64,000 nt of DNA from positions 1,058,778 through 1,122,777 of the forward strand of contig VXAI01000013.1 in assembly GCA_013399305.1 (NCBI GenBank). The letters run 5' to 3'. Positions within the stretch are counted from its first letter, which is position 1; the number at the start of each line of letters is the position of its first letter. The DNA is from Rostratula benghalensis (lineage: Eukaryota; Chordata; Aves; Charadriiformes; Rostratulidae). Under the pieces are notes generated by a model. That model ran no database searches. It saw nothing but the letters and a program-made list of their open reading frames with translations, and had not been told where the DNA came from. This document shows positions 25,286 through 38,500 of this stretch, in pieces. The position numbers and the translations under genes are program-made.

Positions 25286-26310
25286 AAAGCAGCACACATG
25301 AAAATCTTGTATTGTTAAAAATAATGCAATACTATTGATTAGTATCCTCTGCAGTAAACTGGTAGTAAATCAGATTTAAGGTGTACCTTCCTATTTGAAA
25401 TTCATATTCCTTTTAAAGATCTCTCACATACCTGATGGTAGGTCAGATGTTATCATTTAAAATTTCCAAGGAACTGGAAAGAATTATTCATCTTCCTATG
25501 AAAACTACATCTTCAATGTATCAATTCTTGCAACAAACACAATTCCAATGTTGAGTTTACAATGAAACTCAGTTTTAAGCAAATATATAAAAATTATTGC
25601 TCACACAGCATGATTTATGTTGAGTCTAGATACAAATTTATAAATTTGCTTGAAATGTAAGACTCATTGGTCCACCTTCTAGAAATGTTCCTACTCCCTA
25701 ATGAATATTGATGCTTTTTAAACTGGAATTATAAGATGCAAAATCTTTTGATTTTGAATCATTTTAGTGTTGTGCAACTGCAGAAGCCAGGCTGCCCTAC
25801 AAGGTGGACAAGCCAGGCACCATGGGTGATCTCAGTCCTGGCTGTGCCCTCGCTGACAGGAGCCATCCCACAGATCCCCAGCAGATCTGTGGAGCTGAGG
25901 TGGTTAAGACAGAGTTTAGCAGTAAAGGAAAGGATGAGAGGAGGCAGATGAGGAGGAGAGGAAAGTAAAGAGAGGGAGAATAACAAATTGACCAGGAGAA
26001 TTAGAAGCTTACCCATAAATTAAGACTAGGATCAAGCATTGATTATTGTGAGAATGGCTCTAGTGGGAAGCAAAGGGTCATGATTAAATGAACACCACCA
26101 ACTAAAAGTATGTAAATGCATAAGATACTGACACAGAATAAGGAAAAGGTTAAAAATGGATGCAAGTAGAAACTTATTTGTTGTCATTAATAAAGTGCTG
26201 AAACCTGCAGATTTCCCTGAAATGCAGGTAGGTATATGACATTAGAAGTAATATCCTTAAATATGAAGCTGTTCAAAATAAATCTTTCTCTTCTGGGAAA
26301 CTGTGTTTTG

Positions 26311-26336
26311 CTATCATTTCCTCTGGGAAATGATAG
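26311..26336. repeat. Perfect 11-bp inverted repeat with 4-nt loop
   Basis: CTATCATTTCC, loop TCTG, GGAAATGATAG. A perfect short foldback. The arms are too short for an animal microRNA precursor, and no pairing extends beyond them. Confidence 0.85.
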
Positions 26337-28076
26337 AGCAGGATTCAACCATCAGTTGGAACACATGGCTTTTATTTCACATTTGAATTGTAGAGACTAT
26401 GCAAATGTTCACTAATTGCTCTCTGGAGAATGGTGTGCCCCCTTTTTGATCTATGTATTTATCCTTTTCATTCTTCTGAGAGTAGAGAAACATGGGAAGA
26501 TTTGCACAGCATGCAGTTTGAACAAAGGTTTTGAAAGAGAAGATGCTTAGGAATGTAAAGGGTGTCACAGATTTAAAACTCTCAGGTTTTTATATACAAC
26601 ACAACTTGAGGAAACGTTATGTGATGTGTTTATCTACACAACAATTGTTTTTGATTAAACTTTTTTTTTTATTATTTACACTGACAAAATGTTTATAAAC
26701 CATTATTTCTCAATTGGTATAGTTGGTTGAATAAAAGATATGTATTCTGAATTTTAACTCTGTTACTAACATTTTCAAAAAGAGATTACACTTCAATTGT
26801 TCTCCCAACCATTCCAAAGATTGAAAGCCACAGGCAGGAAACAATAATATACACAAAATGCTGTAAATATTAGAACTCTATTAGGTAACCTCAGAGTATA
26901 GAATAAGTTTTGCATTTCACAGTGTCTCACGAGTGTGGTTCAGACACTAAAATTACTGTTGCAAAACCTGGCTCACCCTAGGAAATAGATGTGTAAGGAA
27001 ACTTTAAATCTGTGAATCTACATAAAATTGCTATACTTTCCTTCTGTTTTTAAATGTACAGGTAAGACTATTGATATTCAGAGTAATATTATCTATTCTT
27101 TCTGGGTCTGGTCCTTTTTAAAAAACATCCATTTGCTTTTCTTTTGTTCTGTAGCAAAATCAAAAATCTCCTGTGCAATATTCTACTGTCCAATGTGTAG
27201 GCAGTCCTCCCATAGTGATCTGTAAAGCAATTGAAAAGAGATTATCTTGCTGCTGTAGACACAAAGGTATCAACCAAATTAATGATTTATACTTTAACAG
27301 CTTTTCACCTTTATCTCAGATATTAAAAAATCCACTTACAAAACAATCAATCTCTAAAATGTATGCAGCTTCACAGTTGCTATTGTAAATTAGTTATGAA
27401 AATACCATTACCCTAAAGGAAAATGACAAAGACCTAGCACATGATAACGTAATTAAATTAAGCCCCTCAGTTCAACTATCATACTAAAAATACATATATC
27501 TGTAGAAAGAAATGCTCTGGGATTGAACAAGTCTGGAAATTAGAATTATTTTTTTTTCTTAAAGAACATAGAAAACATGCTAGTGTACAAGAAGAAAATT
27601 TAACTCTGAAAGAGTATTAAACTTTTAAATGTAACATTGTCAGTTAATGTCAATGTAACATTGAACAGATCCTAAACAGAGGTAAATTGGCCTAATCTCA
27701 TTAAAGACAATGGAAATATACTAATTTACATGTGTCTAGAATCTTAAGGATTTTTTCTCTCATACTCATCTATTCATGGAGCTCTAAATAACATTTTTTT
27801 TAATTATAATAAGGAATACACTTCACCAACAATTTCAGTCATCTACAGCATTGAAAGGTCATGTCTGAAACCTGTTCTGTGAACAGACATGGACATAGCT
27901 TCTATCAGCATTTTCCCAAACAGGGCACTCCTTAGGAAATTTCAGGCAAACAGACATTCTGAAGTTCTTTAGCCTTCGTGTGTTCACACAAATGGGAGAA
28001 AATTGTCCATCAGAAAGATATATTACAAGCATATGTTTCATGTGACAGTTTTCATTTTTAGTGTGATGACTCAGTT

Positions 28077-28128
28077 GAGAAAGAAAGAAGGCAGGCAGGA
28101 AGGAAGGAAAGAAAGAAGGAAGGAAGAG
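28077..28128. repeat. (GAAA/GGAA)n polypurine microsatellite
   Basis: Just over 50 bp of pure purine apart from two C bases, built from GAAA, GGCA and GGAA tetranucleotides. It is likely length-polymorphic. The complementary strand reads as a poly-Ser/Leu/Phe open frame, which is an artefact. Confidence 0.9.
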
Positions 28129-30887
28129 CTTAAATTTACAGAAAGTATTATTTGTTCTTATTAACATTCCAACTTATCCATTACAGGACAAAGAAAGTTC
28201 TGAAACTTTAAAAAGCATACTTGATGAGAAATGTTTCTAAAAAATAAATAAGAAATAAGAAAAATGTACAAAATATTGATAATATCATTAAGAGATCCAA
28301 GCATTTTTTCAAGAAGTAGAGGTAGACAGGCCTTTATTTAGGGAATCAATATTGCTTAAGAGGGCCAAAAAAAAAAGAAAAAGAAAAAGCAGGGGAAGAG
28401 TCCTTTAACAAATTAGCAAACGTACAGGATACATATCCGATTCAGAATAAAAATCCCCCACCCATGTCACCCTGATACACACCTCTCTACTCCAAGTTTT
28501 CCACTCTTCCTCCTACATGATAGATCAAAAATTAAGGGAAATTAAAAGACCAAAATAAAAAAAGCATAATCCTTCTGGGTTTTATAATATTCACATTCCC
28601 AACATCTATTCACTGCAGAAGTAGGTTCTGGAGGTGGAAAAAAATCAAGAATTCCTTCTTTTTTAAACATGCAGATTTAAAATATTGTTAAAAACATCTC
28701 TATCTGTTGCACAAAATAATAACCTAGTGTAGTAGTGCGGAGGTGTACTTTGAGGAAGGGGAGTGCGGTATACCTGACTGGTTATTGATTCCACGTTTTT
28801 AGTGTGATTCTCTCAGTGGACTATCAAAAAACTTCAGTGAAGCAAGACAGATTCTCTTCTTCTGCCTATAACCAGAGGTATAAAACAACAAACTTTTCAG
28901 CACAGATTTTTGTTGAAATAATCAAGAACAACAACATTCTAATCTCAGAAATTACATCTCTCCACTAGAACATTTTGTGGCTTCATGGTCAGTCATGTGG
29001 GTGATCTCTCCACAGTAAATGCAGACATACAAGGATAAAACCATCAGAGCCAGTAGGATTTCTGTGATTGAAGGACAATGTCACGGTGAAATGTGCAGAG
29101 AATCAGCATGATTCTTTTTATCAGTATTTTAAAGTCTTCTAGATTTTACTTTTTAATACAGAATTTTCCACTTCTTACTTAAGAACTGTGTTGTTACTTT
29201 TCTAAACTCTGTGAAGTTTTGTGCATTATACCATTTGTTTTCTGTGTTTAAAGTTCGGATGCCTAAGTTCAGCAACTGGCTGTTTTACAGATTTAACAAA
29301 ACCATATTACTGTTTGACACCCCTGATGAAAATCAGTTTTTTTAAACTGCAGGATCAATAACAGAAATGTTATACTGAAAAATCCTTGATGTCAAACATT
29401 TTTAAACTTTTGAGGAAATTTACATATTTATAGGCAGTTTCATAATTCATGCTTATATTTACTGACTCTACATTTATGGACAGTTATTAACTGCCACACT
29501 GCAAGGCACTGAAACAGCTGATTGATAACACACATGAATGACTCTCTGATAGCAAGCACCATGCATTTTGTCTTGCATATTCTCAAGGATACTTGCGAGA
29601 GAAGATAAGGAATCTTAAAAATGTTTTTATGTCAAGAAGGGGGGAGGGTAAGAAATCTATCTTATTTCATAAGGCCACAATATTATCCACATAAAAATTC
29701 TTGCAGAGGAGACTATATTTATGGTACCCCCCACTTTTATTTCTTAATGTAACTTTGATAATTTCCATTTAGATACTCTTGATGAATATATCTGACAGGA
29801 ACACTCCATACACTATCAGACATAATACATTATTGTCTTTACTAAGTTGACATGTTTAAGCTCCCTCATTTTTTAATTTTTCAGAGGAAGAAAGTGGTAT
29901 GGACATTCATAATCTATCCAAGAAGAGAATGTGATGGACCACATATTGCTTTTTGCTGCTGTGGTGATGACAGTTATTCAAGATAATTCTGTAAGTAGCT
30001 CCACTGTCATGCCTCAATTAAGCAGCCTCTTGATGTTGTTAGCAAGAGTGAATATATTCAGAGTTTATGGTAATGGAATAAAAAATTTAAAATTTAGCTA
30101 ATATTAAGATTGCTTTTCCTATGCCTTTGCTTTCTCAAGTCAAGTTGCTCCTTACCTTAGCTCTTTAAAAAGGCTCTATGGTCCCAGACATAACTGGCTG
30201 CTGCTGTAGCCAACTCCTTGTACTCTTGGTAATTCAGAGGAGTCTCACTGCAGGCTTAACTTTAATTTTAATTAAAAGTCTTCAGAAATTTAATTTAAAC
30301 CTGTAAAAACATATCACTGAATTAATAATACAATTACCTTTTCTTCTTTTATGAACTTCTGATAATAAAAGTCTCATAGACATTATTGTCATTAATCATT
30401 ACTTTTTCTTTTTCAGAGCAATTTAAGATAAACCCTTGTCCTTTATGCAGCTTGTATAGAGTTATGCCTCCCATTTTATTCCAGAAGATTTTAACAGGCT
30501 AGGAGGATTTGGCAATTTTCTACTGCAACTTTTATTACCAGAATTTGCATATCCTTTTCACTAAACTGTGAAATCAGCATTACAATTTCAAGCAAGCTAA
30601 CAGTTTCCAGACATGAAAAATAATTATGAGGCCTAGATAAGATCAGGCATCAGATCTCCTTTCTTGGATCTCCCTATATTGCTTTGAACGTAGCCCTGTC
30701 CTAAAACTGGGCTCATGGAGGGCAATGCTCTTCTACATAAAACTATTCTAAAGGTACAGCCTCCTACTTCTTGGCATCAGAGGACTATGGGAACTCTGGT
30801 ACGATATGTAATGAAGCAGTACAGAACATGCTGCAAGCTGATGGCTGGAAAACATGATATAGGAGAACTTTTACAAAACTCTCGGGA

Positions 30888-31002
30888 AGGGTCACTGAAG
30901 ACAGTTGTTGTATGTGACTGTTTAAAAATTGTTTCAAACTGTGCATTGTGTCCTCAGATCTAGGATCAAGAAGCATTTTCCTCACACATTCGACTAGCAA
31001 AT
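30888..31002. repeat. 115-bp direct repeat, left copy
   Basis: Left member of a pair of 115-bp direct repeats; the partner is at 32451-32565. The copies differ at six positions and have no indel (about 95% identical). Homology starts at AGGGTCACTGAAGACAG and stops at GACTAGCAAAT. Flanking sequence outside the repeats is unrelated on both sides. The unit has no TG...CA termini, so it is not a typical LTR, and it is not a known repeat family to me. Confidence 0.9.
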
Positions 31003-31371
31003 ATCTGTGGGTTGTTGTGATGTGTTTAGTTTCTTTCCTTGTTTGGGACAACTACCTTTCACAAAAGAACTTTGGAAGCCCATAGTTATTCTCTGCAAAC
31101 ATCCAGACAGACTTCCAGTGACATTAAAGGTTTTTCTTTTGTTAGAGGGTGTGCGGATTTTCTGTGGCTTGTGTTATGCTTGGATTTGTAACTGTCTTTG
31201 TGTTCCTTGTTCTATATAGTAGCTATGTAAGTTATAAAACTGTCAGGCTGACATGATGAGCCACTCCAGTAACATTTTCCCACCATAAATGTATGTTATT
31301 ATGTGTTTTCAGAATATTAGGTAGACCATCTGTCTTTTCCAAATACATTTTATGAGAGGACCCTCCATCTT

Positions 31372-31535
31372 GGCTGTGGGTCTCATCTGTGCCCTGGGGT
31401 GGGTCAGTTGGAGCTGGATGGAACTGATTGGAACCATCTAGAACCAGCTGTGTCTGGCACAGGGCAGCTCCAGCCTTTCCTCACAGAGGCCACCCTGCAG
31501 CCCCACCACTACCAAAACCTGGAAATATAAATTCT
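31372..31535 (+). mobile_element. Possible avian ERV LTR-derived patch
   Basis: GC-rich stretch with the series GGAGCTGGATGGAACTG, CTCACAGAGGCCACCCTGC and CACTACCAAAACCTGG. I associate this pattern with the 3' part of an avian ERVL-type LTR. There is no adjacent retroviral coding sequence, and the edges are uncertain. The assignment rests on recall of family texture, not an alignment. Confidence 0.4.
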
Positions 31536-31689
31536 GTATGTTTTCAAGGACGATGAGCTAATAGAATTCAGAAAATAATAGATCAAGTGATCACCGGAGC
31601 TAGAGAGAGTCTTTAGCTTCCATGGGGTGGACAACATACATGTCCCAAAAATCAGCCACAGGAGGAACTGGCTTGAGCAAGGTTTGTTC

Positions 31690-32140
31690 ATGGGCCCTTC
31701 ACTACAAGAAAGGCATCAGGGCCCTGGAACATGTCCAAGAGAAGGGCAACAGAACTGGTGAGGGATCTGGAACACAAGACTTATGAGGAATGGCTGAGGG
31801 AGCTGGGATTGTTTAGTTCAAAGAAGAGGAGGCTCATCACACTTTACAGATTCCTGAAGGGAGATTGCAAAGAGGAGGGGGTCAGCCTCTTCTCCCAGAT
31901 AACTAATGATAGGACTCAAATGAATGGCCACAATTGCACCAGGGGACATTTATATTAGACGTCAGGAAAAACTTTTTCTCCCAAAGAGTGGTCAGGCATT
32001 GGAATGGCCAGCCCAGAGATGGTGGAATCACTGTCCCGGGCGGTGTTCAAGAAGTGTCTGGACAAGGTGCTACAAGACATGATTTAGTAGCCTAGTGGGT
32101 AGCATTGGTGGTCCTTTCCAACCTTGTGTTTCTGTAATTC
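31690..32140 (+). mobile_element. CR1: CR1 LINE 3' fragment, plus strand
   Basis: Plus-strand CR1 copy with the ORF2 C-terminus followed by the 3' UTR. Landmarks are GACGTCAGGAAAAACTTTTT, CAAAGAGTGGTCAGGCATTG, GGTGGTCCTTTCCAACCTTG and a decayed terminal repeat TTCTGTAATTC. The 3' end type differs from the 21264 and 22793 copies, which suggests another CR1 subfamily. It is 5'-truncated. Confidence 0.9.
31731..31958 (+). pseudogene. CR1 ORF2 C-terminal remnant
   Basis: A 75-codon frame encoding the end of CR1 ORF2: [31 protein letters not shown], then [20 protein letters not shown]. Compared with the minus-strand copy at 13057, a few residues after KKRRL are missing. The methionine start is internal to the ancestral protein. 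It has no catalytic motifs and is not functional. Confidence 0.85.
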
Positions 32141-32450
32141 GAAGGTGAATGAGGGGCTTAACACTAGCGGCTGAAGCAGGACCATGGTACACAGCTGCTT
32201 GTGCTTGTGTTTATGTGAGTCCTCTATACAAGTGCTGTTGAAGGCAAAGCCTTGTCTGCAGCAGTCTGTGACCAGCTGTGGCAGCATCCTGCATGTGTTT
32301 GGTTGTCTGTGTGCCTCTCTACAATATGTGCTGAGCTTCACTATGAGTTGTACCTGCAAATAGGAAAGCAGAGGGTAGGGTAGAGACCCAGGGTCCCCAG
32401 GCTGAGCTCCAGCAGCCAAACTGGAGGAAAGCCCAAAACTGCTGGAGTTC

Positions 32451-32565
32451 AGGGTCACTGAAGACAGTCATCGTATGTGACTATTTAAAAATTGTTTCAA
32501 ACTGTGCATTGGGTCCTCAGATCTAGGATCAAGAAGCATTTTCCTCACACATTAGACTAGCAAAT
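32451..32565. repeat. 115-bp direct repeat, right copy
   Basis: Right partner of the repeat at 30888-31002, in the same orientation and colinear over all 115 bp with six substitutions. Three of these cluster in the CAGTCATCG segment near the start. The following sequence (GCTAGCTATACACAG) differs from what follows the left copy. Confidence 0.9.
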
Positions 32566-35500
32566 GCTAGCTATACACAGTAGCTGCTTTTAACCTCCCC
32601 ATTTCAAATAACTAGTTAAATCATGCCTAAATCCGAGTCTATAAAGAAACCCTATGATTATTATTTTTTTTCTTGAGGAAATAGCATAGTTTTAACAGCA
32701 GAATGAGAAGGAGAAAGAATAGTAACAATGCATAACATACACAGGACAACACCTATGTAGCTTTAAAACATCTTATCATATTTTCAGCTCAATACACTTC
32801 TGTGTCCTTAATAGCAAAAGCTTCCCCTCTTATTAAGGGGTTTTGAATAATTAGGTTCAGCTGAATGTAATTAGCTTCCAGCTGGCAGTGCTTATCTAAG
32901 TTGCACTGAATATTGATGAATTCTGTAGGAAAGAAAAAACAAAACCACCTTCTTTTCAAGTTGTTTATTTTCAGTGTTTTCTGCTCATTTTCTCAACATG
33001 CCCACTTTGTACAAGGACCAGTTGAAAATGTTGAGTTTTAATAGTAGTATGCTGCTTGGTTTTGACACTAAGACTTAGTAACTGTTTGCATGTTCACTGG
33101 TTTAGGTTTCTTTTGCACTTTATTTTTTTCTCCTCTCGATATAAAACTCAGTAATAACCCTGAGATTTCTTATTATTGGTTGGTACCTCACAGACTGCCT
33201 CACAGGAAAAGGTTTCAAGGTGAAATGTAACAAGGTTTTATTGGATAAGAGTAGAGTATCAGTAAATGCAGATATGTCAGACAGTTCTGGAATTAAATAA
33301 CCTGTTCATCATAGAAATGCTGTCTATGGAATCCTTTTGTGAAGTGTACCTTTTGTGAAGTTCTTGTGAGCATGATTCAATTTCACTTTCTTCAAGAATT
33401 GGAATACAGTGGTAACTAATTCATTCGCTGAAGGGACATTATATTAATCCTTGAAATACCTGCAGGTACAGTTTTGCTTTTTTGTTTATTCTTATCTTTT
33501 TTTTTTTTTCTCAGTTATGTTTATATCTTGACTTATCCACCAAATTATTAGTATATCTGTTCTGCTATTGACTTTCAGAAGCTCTGCTTTCTTTTACCTT
33601 TTCTTCTTTCCGTGCCTAATTCTACCTTTCAGGTTTAATCCTTCTGTATGTAGGTGAAATCCTCAAGTGTTAAGTAATTTTAATTTTGTAAGTCTCCCTC
33701 TACTAAATCCTTCTTTTATCTCCCGTTTTGATTTACTTGAATGTACTATTAGAACAATAATGCAAGTAAAATAAATTCTACCTATGTAATTGAATGCTGT
33801 CTGGACTTTCCTCTTTCTCATTGTAGTCTTAGTTCTTAGTCTTGGAACTCTCCTGTTCGTTCTGTTCTGGTTGCTGTTATGCCTCACATCTCAGTTGCTG
33901 TTTGGAAGGGGTTGTGGTACGTATTAGGAGAATATTTGCTAGATCAGCTTCAAAGCTTGTATAAAAGAAATGCTGCGTTTTCACCAATCTTTGAATTTTC
34001 TTTCCAATGTGAAGTGCTGAGAGCTAGTTTTAATGACAGTGATTTTAAATAGAGTAGATGTCTTCCCGAATAATCATAGCCACAGTTTTGGCATATAACC
34101 TTGCACAGAAAAACATCCAGACTCTCAAGCAGTTTATATTTGGAATTAAATATTATTTTCCCTAACTCTGAAAAAAAAAATGTTGTGTCTTTAATGCAGC
34201 TATCCAGAATACTATATCAAATATCACTCTCCTAATGTATCAATTCAATATTCTCTTAAGCATCACTATGATAATTTTCTGTATTACTGAACACCATTCT
34301 CCATGTCTGGTATTCTCTTGACTGGCTGCATCAATCTCCTGTCTTGTTTTGTGATTTCTCTTGGGAATGAATCATTTTATGATGTATTTGAATAGTATTT
34401 ATTCAACAGGTCTCAAGTCCATGCTTACAACTGGTCAGTGTTACAGCAAGAAAAAGAATTAAAAGTGTTCCTTAATAACCCCAGCATAGTTACTTGGCTA
34501 TAAACCAAGCTCAGACTACACAAATTAGAAAGCTAAAGCAAACAAAAAAGTTCTTTGCTACCAGACAGTATTAAAAATCAAAGCAACTGATGTCTCCAGT
34601 TGGTGCACATTTTTAATTATAGTTCAGCAATATCCAATTGCAAATGAACTTGTTTATTTTTTACAGTCAAAATCTTTTTTATCAGCAAAAAGAAATCAGA
34701 ACATATGGATAGATAGAAATATATATATTTATATGTAAAGCAAAAATACATATAAATAACTGTATAGACACATAAATGTGGAAAACAAATAAATTATTGT
34801 TAGTATAATTGAAATCTTAACAATATAATTGCTACTAATCCATATCTAAATGTTTCATATAAAAGAATGCAAGTTATGTTGTTGCATGCACACATCATCA
34901 TTTTGCATTCTTATTTCATAAATGACTTGTAAACAATTTTTGTGTGTTGTCAAATGTCATTTTTTTAACAGATTTTTATTTTGTTGCAATTGGTAAATCT
35001 CTCGGTTGTAGAGTTAACAGGAAGTAGAATTGTCTCTTCCTTTTTAAGATTTTACTACAGTATTCAGCCTATTTTTGCTTTCTCTACAATGTTTTATTGT
35101 GTGCAGTTTATATACATTTCTTTTACAGCAAGTGGACATCGCAAAAACTGTTCCTAACTTTAAGGAGATTTGTAAAGATTAGACCTCAGAGCTCCAGTCC
35201 TTCTCCAAAATGTCTAATGTATCGTTAGTGTGGGGGCTATGTTATTTTGTAGGAGCACGTGGTTGGCACATTCTGTCAACTGATATAAAAAGGGGATTGC
35301 TACTAATTTATTGCATTGTATGCTGCTGTCAACTATTTATGGGCCAGCATAGCAGCAGAGTACTTTCAGCAACTTCAGCTGAGTACAGGGTTTTTAGTTG
35401 AAGGAAATTTCTGAGACATGGAATTAAGGTAAAGAGGTAGAGATTTTTCTGACCTTTTCTCACTTTTCTAAGGATGCATCCCAAAATATTCTCTTAATGG

Positions 35501-38500
35501 GCAAAAAGGAAAAAACCAAGAAAATGTATATCCCAGAAATTTTGATTATTTACACTGTATGAAAAAGGCATTTAAGCCTAGTGCTATTTAAAGCAAGGGG
35601 TTGGATATGGTCTTCCCTTTCCAGGCAGTGTGCACAATCATTAACATACATTAAATAAGCTTATAGAGACTAACACTGTTGCACTCTTAGTTCTACAATG
35701 TCAGATATTGCCTCTTGAAACAATCAATTTAATTGTCAACCAAATAGAAAAAAGTTTTCTACCACAAAAGCAATTGAGCATAACCCGCTAACTAGCACAA
35801 ACTTAAACACCACTAAATGAAAGAAATTTTAAGTTTTGCAATTTTTTTATTTGTTAGCCAGCCCAAATCAAAATATGTTTAAAATGAGAAGTTTATCTTT
35901 TTCCTCTTAACCTTAAACAATTTATACTGGAATTTTATTGTATATGTTTAAAGGGTACATTCTTATTTACTTTCCTAGTAGTAAGGAGGATGATAAATTT
36001 TAGTTTGTATTTGCTAAAATTCTCTACTTTGGGTGGGCTTTCTGATGCTAATCTTCAGAGGAATCCTGTACGATAAATTCTAGGCAGTCTTTTAGACAAA
36101 GAAAATCATACTGAGTAAATAGAATGCATAATTGTGCTCAGTGGATAAAAATGCAAGTGCATTCTTTTCTTTCTTTTTAAATTACTAATATTCCCTAGGA
36201 ACCATCTTGTTGTGAATGAGATCCTGTTTCCCTTTTTCTTATCATTTGTCTTCATTCATTACAGCTGTTGTAATTACACGGCAAAATGGTTTTGAGTTTG
36301 CATTTTTAGAATATTTTATCTATTGTGCAGAAAACATCAGGGGTTATAATAACCCAAAGCTGATTAGACTTTAAGGTGTGAAGATGTCAAATGGCTATTG
36401 TCTACAGTACATGTACAGAGACAGTTAATCATCTCTCTAGGAAGAAAAAAAAAAGAAGATTATAATTGTAGGAGGCTGGAGAAAGGAAGTAATTTTGGAG
36501 AGATACTTGCTTATTGTTTTTGTCTTGCTTATCTGAGTGTTCTGATTGCCAGATGGATTCATAAACAGACTGAGTTTTTCATGGCACTTGCTGCACGTAA
36601 TAATCAGCAAGCCTAAGCAGTTTACAGTAGTATAAAGTTAAGTGGATTTATAACATTGAACAACCGTTTAAAGAATTAGTGCATTTTTAGTGATATTTTT
36701 TCTTTTTTAGGTTTATAGAAAATTAGAAAGACAGTTATTACTGAAATAGAAAAAACAACCAATGAGAAAAAAATAGAAAAGCAATTGGGGGGAAATTGAG
36801 AACAACAAACAATAAGAACCATGTTTTGATTAAAAAAGGCAAAACGATTGTAATTATCCTGGGGACAAACAGCTTTGATAATAATCTTCTTTTCATGTAT
36901 GTTGAAAAGATATTCCTGTCAAAATATGATTGAATTAAACTACTGGTTAATAGTATTAAGTAAAATCAGCTGATATATAAAAATAAGTTTCTGGATATTG
37001 TCAAAGCAAATAAAATTATCATAGATCCATTTTATAGGAAGGATTAGAATTGTTGTGGTAATGAAAGATTTCCAGCTGTGGTATTCTGAAACAAGTGCAG
37101 GCAATAGTTACCTTTTGTGGACAAATGTTTTTTCAGTAAGACAAGGAAGATTTTTTATTATTTTTTTTTGACAAAGATTTATAGGCTGCACTCTACTTTT
37201 TAACAGCAAAATCCTTCACCAAAAAAAGGGTATTTAATCTTTTGGTTAGCTTGACACGTTTAATCTTTAGTCTTTTTTTTTTTTCCATAGGTAATCTCTA
37301 CTGATCACTATATTCAAAAAGGAATACTGCAATACTTCTGGTGATTATCCATTTATTGTACTGTAGTACATCTGAGTTATCTGAATGTCCTATATCATAG
37401 CATAATTGATTACTGTTTTTTTAATGTATAATTCATGCACAGGATCTCAAAATAATATAAGAGATATGCATTTTACTTTATAACCATGCACAAATCTCTG
37501 AGATTGTAATTAACATAAAAGCTTGCTCACCATTTGTTTTTTTTTCTTACAGTCATTCAACATCACTAAAATTTATTTTTGTAGCTAATCTGTGTTCCCT
37601 TAATGAAGCAATTAGCCCTTCAGTTAGAGATGTTTGTATCATTTCCACTCCCCTTTTCTCATGAAAATTGAGGGGGGAAAAAACGGGGGAAAATGGACTC
37701 TGCAACAACATATGCTTATTTACCCATAAGAGGATTTGAAATTATGATTTATGTGTTCTGGACACTTTCCCAAGTATTAGTGTTAACTTTTGTGAAAGTT
37801 TTATGGCTCTCCTAGAAGCCTGTTATGTTTCTTCATATATAGCATTCCTCTTAAAAAGTCTGCAGCCATGCAAAGGATAGCAAATTATGTATGCCTGTCC
37901 AGCTGAAGGGTTGACAGGATACAGCAGCAGTATTTGTCGAAGTCTTAAAACAATACAGTGTTTTGTGAGCATGACTGCTAAACTGGACATTAAGTTTAGA
38001 TGCAGACCTGTATATCTCCTTACTTATGGCAGTTTTTATAAGGAGGTCCTGTCTACATAAGGAGATATCTCACTGTTAGTGTTCTCTGAAAATTTAGTCT
38101 GTAGGCAGTAGAGCCTCAGTTCAGGAAAAAAAAAAAAAAAAAAGTAGCTCAGTAGTTTGCAGGGACAGGAGAGAAAAATTATTTTTTAAAAAATTTTATT
38201 TTTTTAAAAAAGCGAATAGTTTATGTATTTTGTTAAGACTTATGCTGCAACCAAAGTAACTGAGTGTGCTGAAGAAAGAAAAATATTTTTCTTGACCAAT
38301 GCTAGCCCTTTGTGGTCTAACACTGTCATGCTGATCTTCATGTAGTGAAGAAAGAGAAGTGAGCACAACCCACAGGCAATTAATCTTGTACTAATAGTTC
38401 AAATGGCCAAGTACTGTACATGCAAAGTTAAGCCTGGATTCCCAAATACCATTCCTTTCATATATGTTTACAAGCTTGTTTCTAGTTCCATTAGGCATTA

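Larger units (their letters stand above)
25286..30887. other. Mostly AT-rich non-coding DNA with one GC-richer patch
   Basis: No gene is supported. A GC-richer patch at about 25780-25980 holds overlapping open frames on both strands and a 9-bp perfect stem (CCACAGATC/GATCTGTGG, 25868-25892). It does not resemble a domain known to me and may be an unclassified repeat. Other items are the hairpin at 26311-26336, the polypurine microsatellite at 28077-28128, and an A/G-rich tract at 28367-28389. The rest is featureless. Confidence 0.65.
31003..32450. mobile_element. Composite repeat-rich segment bracketed by 115-bp repeats
   Basis: The 1448 bp between the two direct repeats is GC-richer than its surroundings. 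It contains an LTR-like patch (31372-31535), a plus-strand CR1 3' fragment (31690-32140) and about 300 bp of unidentified sequence (32141-32450). It could be an insertion that duplicated its target, or the result of a tandem duplication followed by rearrangement. Neither can be decided from one sequence. Confidence 0.45.

Noticed and set aside
25736..26016. Overlapping frames on both strands in a GC-richer patch
   Set aside because: Composition-driven open frames with no family motifs; probably repeat-derived.
27859..28167. 102-codon minus-strand frame
   Set aside because: Its middle is the reverse complement of the GAAA/GGAA microsatellite, giving an artefactual Phe/Leu/Ser-rich string.
32084..32458. 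124-codon minus-strand frame
   Set aside because: It overlaps the antisense of the CR1 3' end and unidentified repeat-like DNA, with no protein family resemblance.
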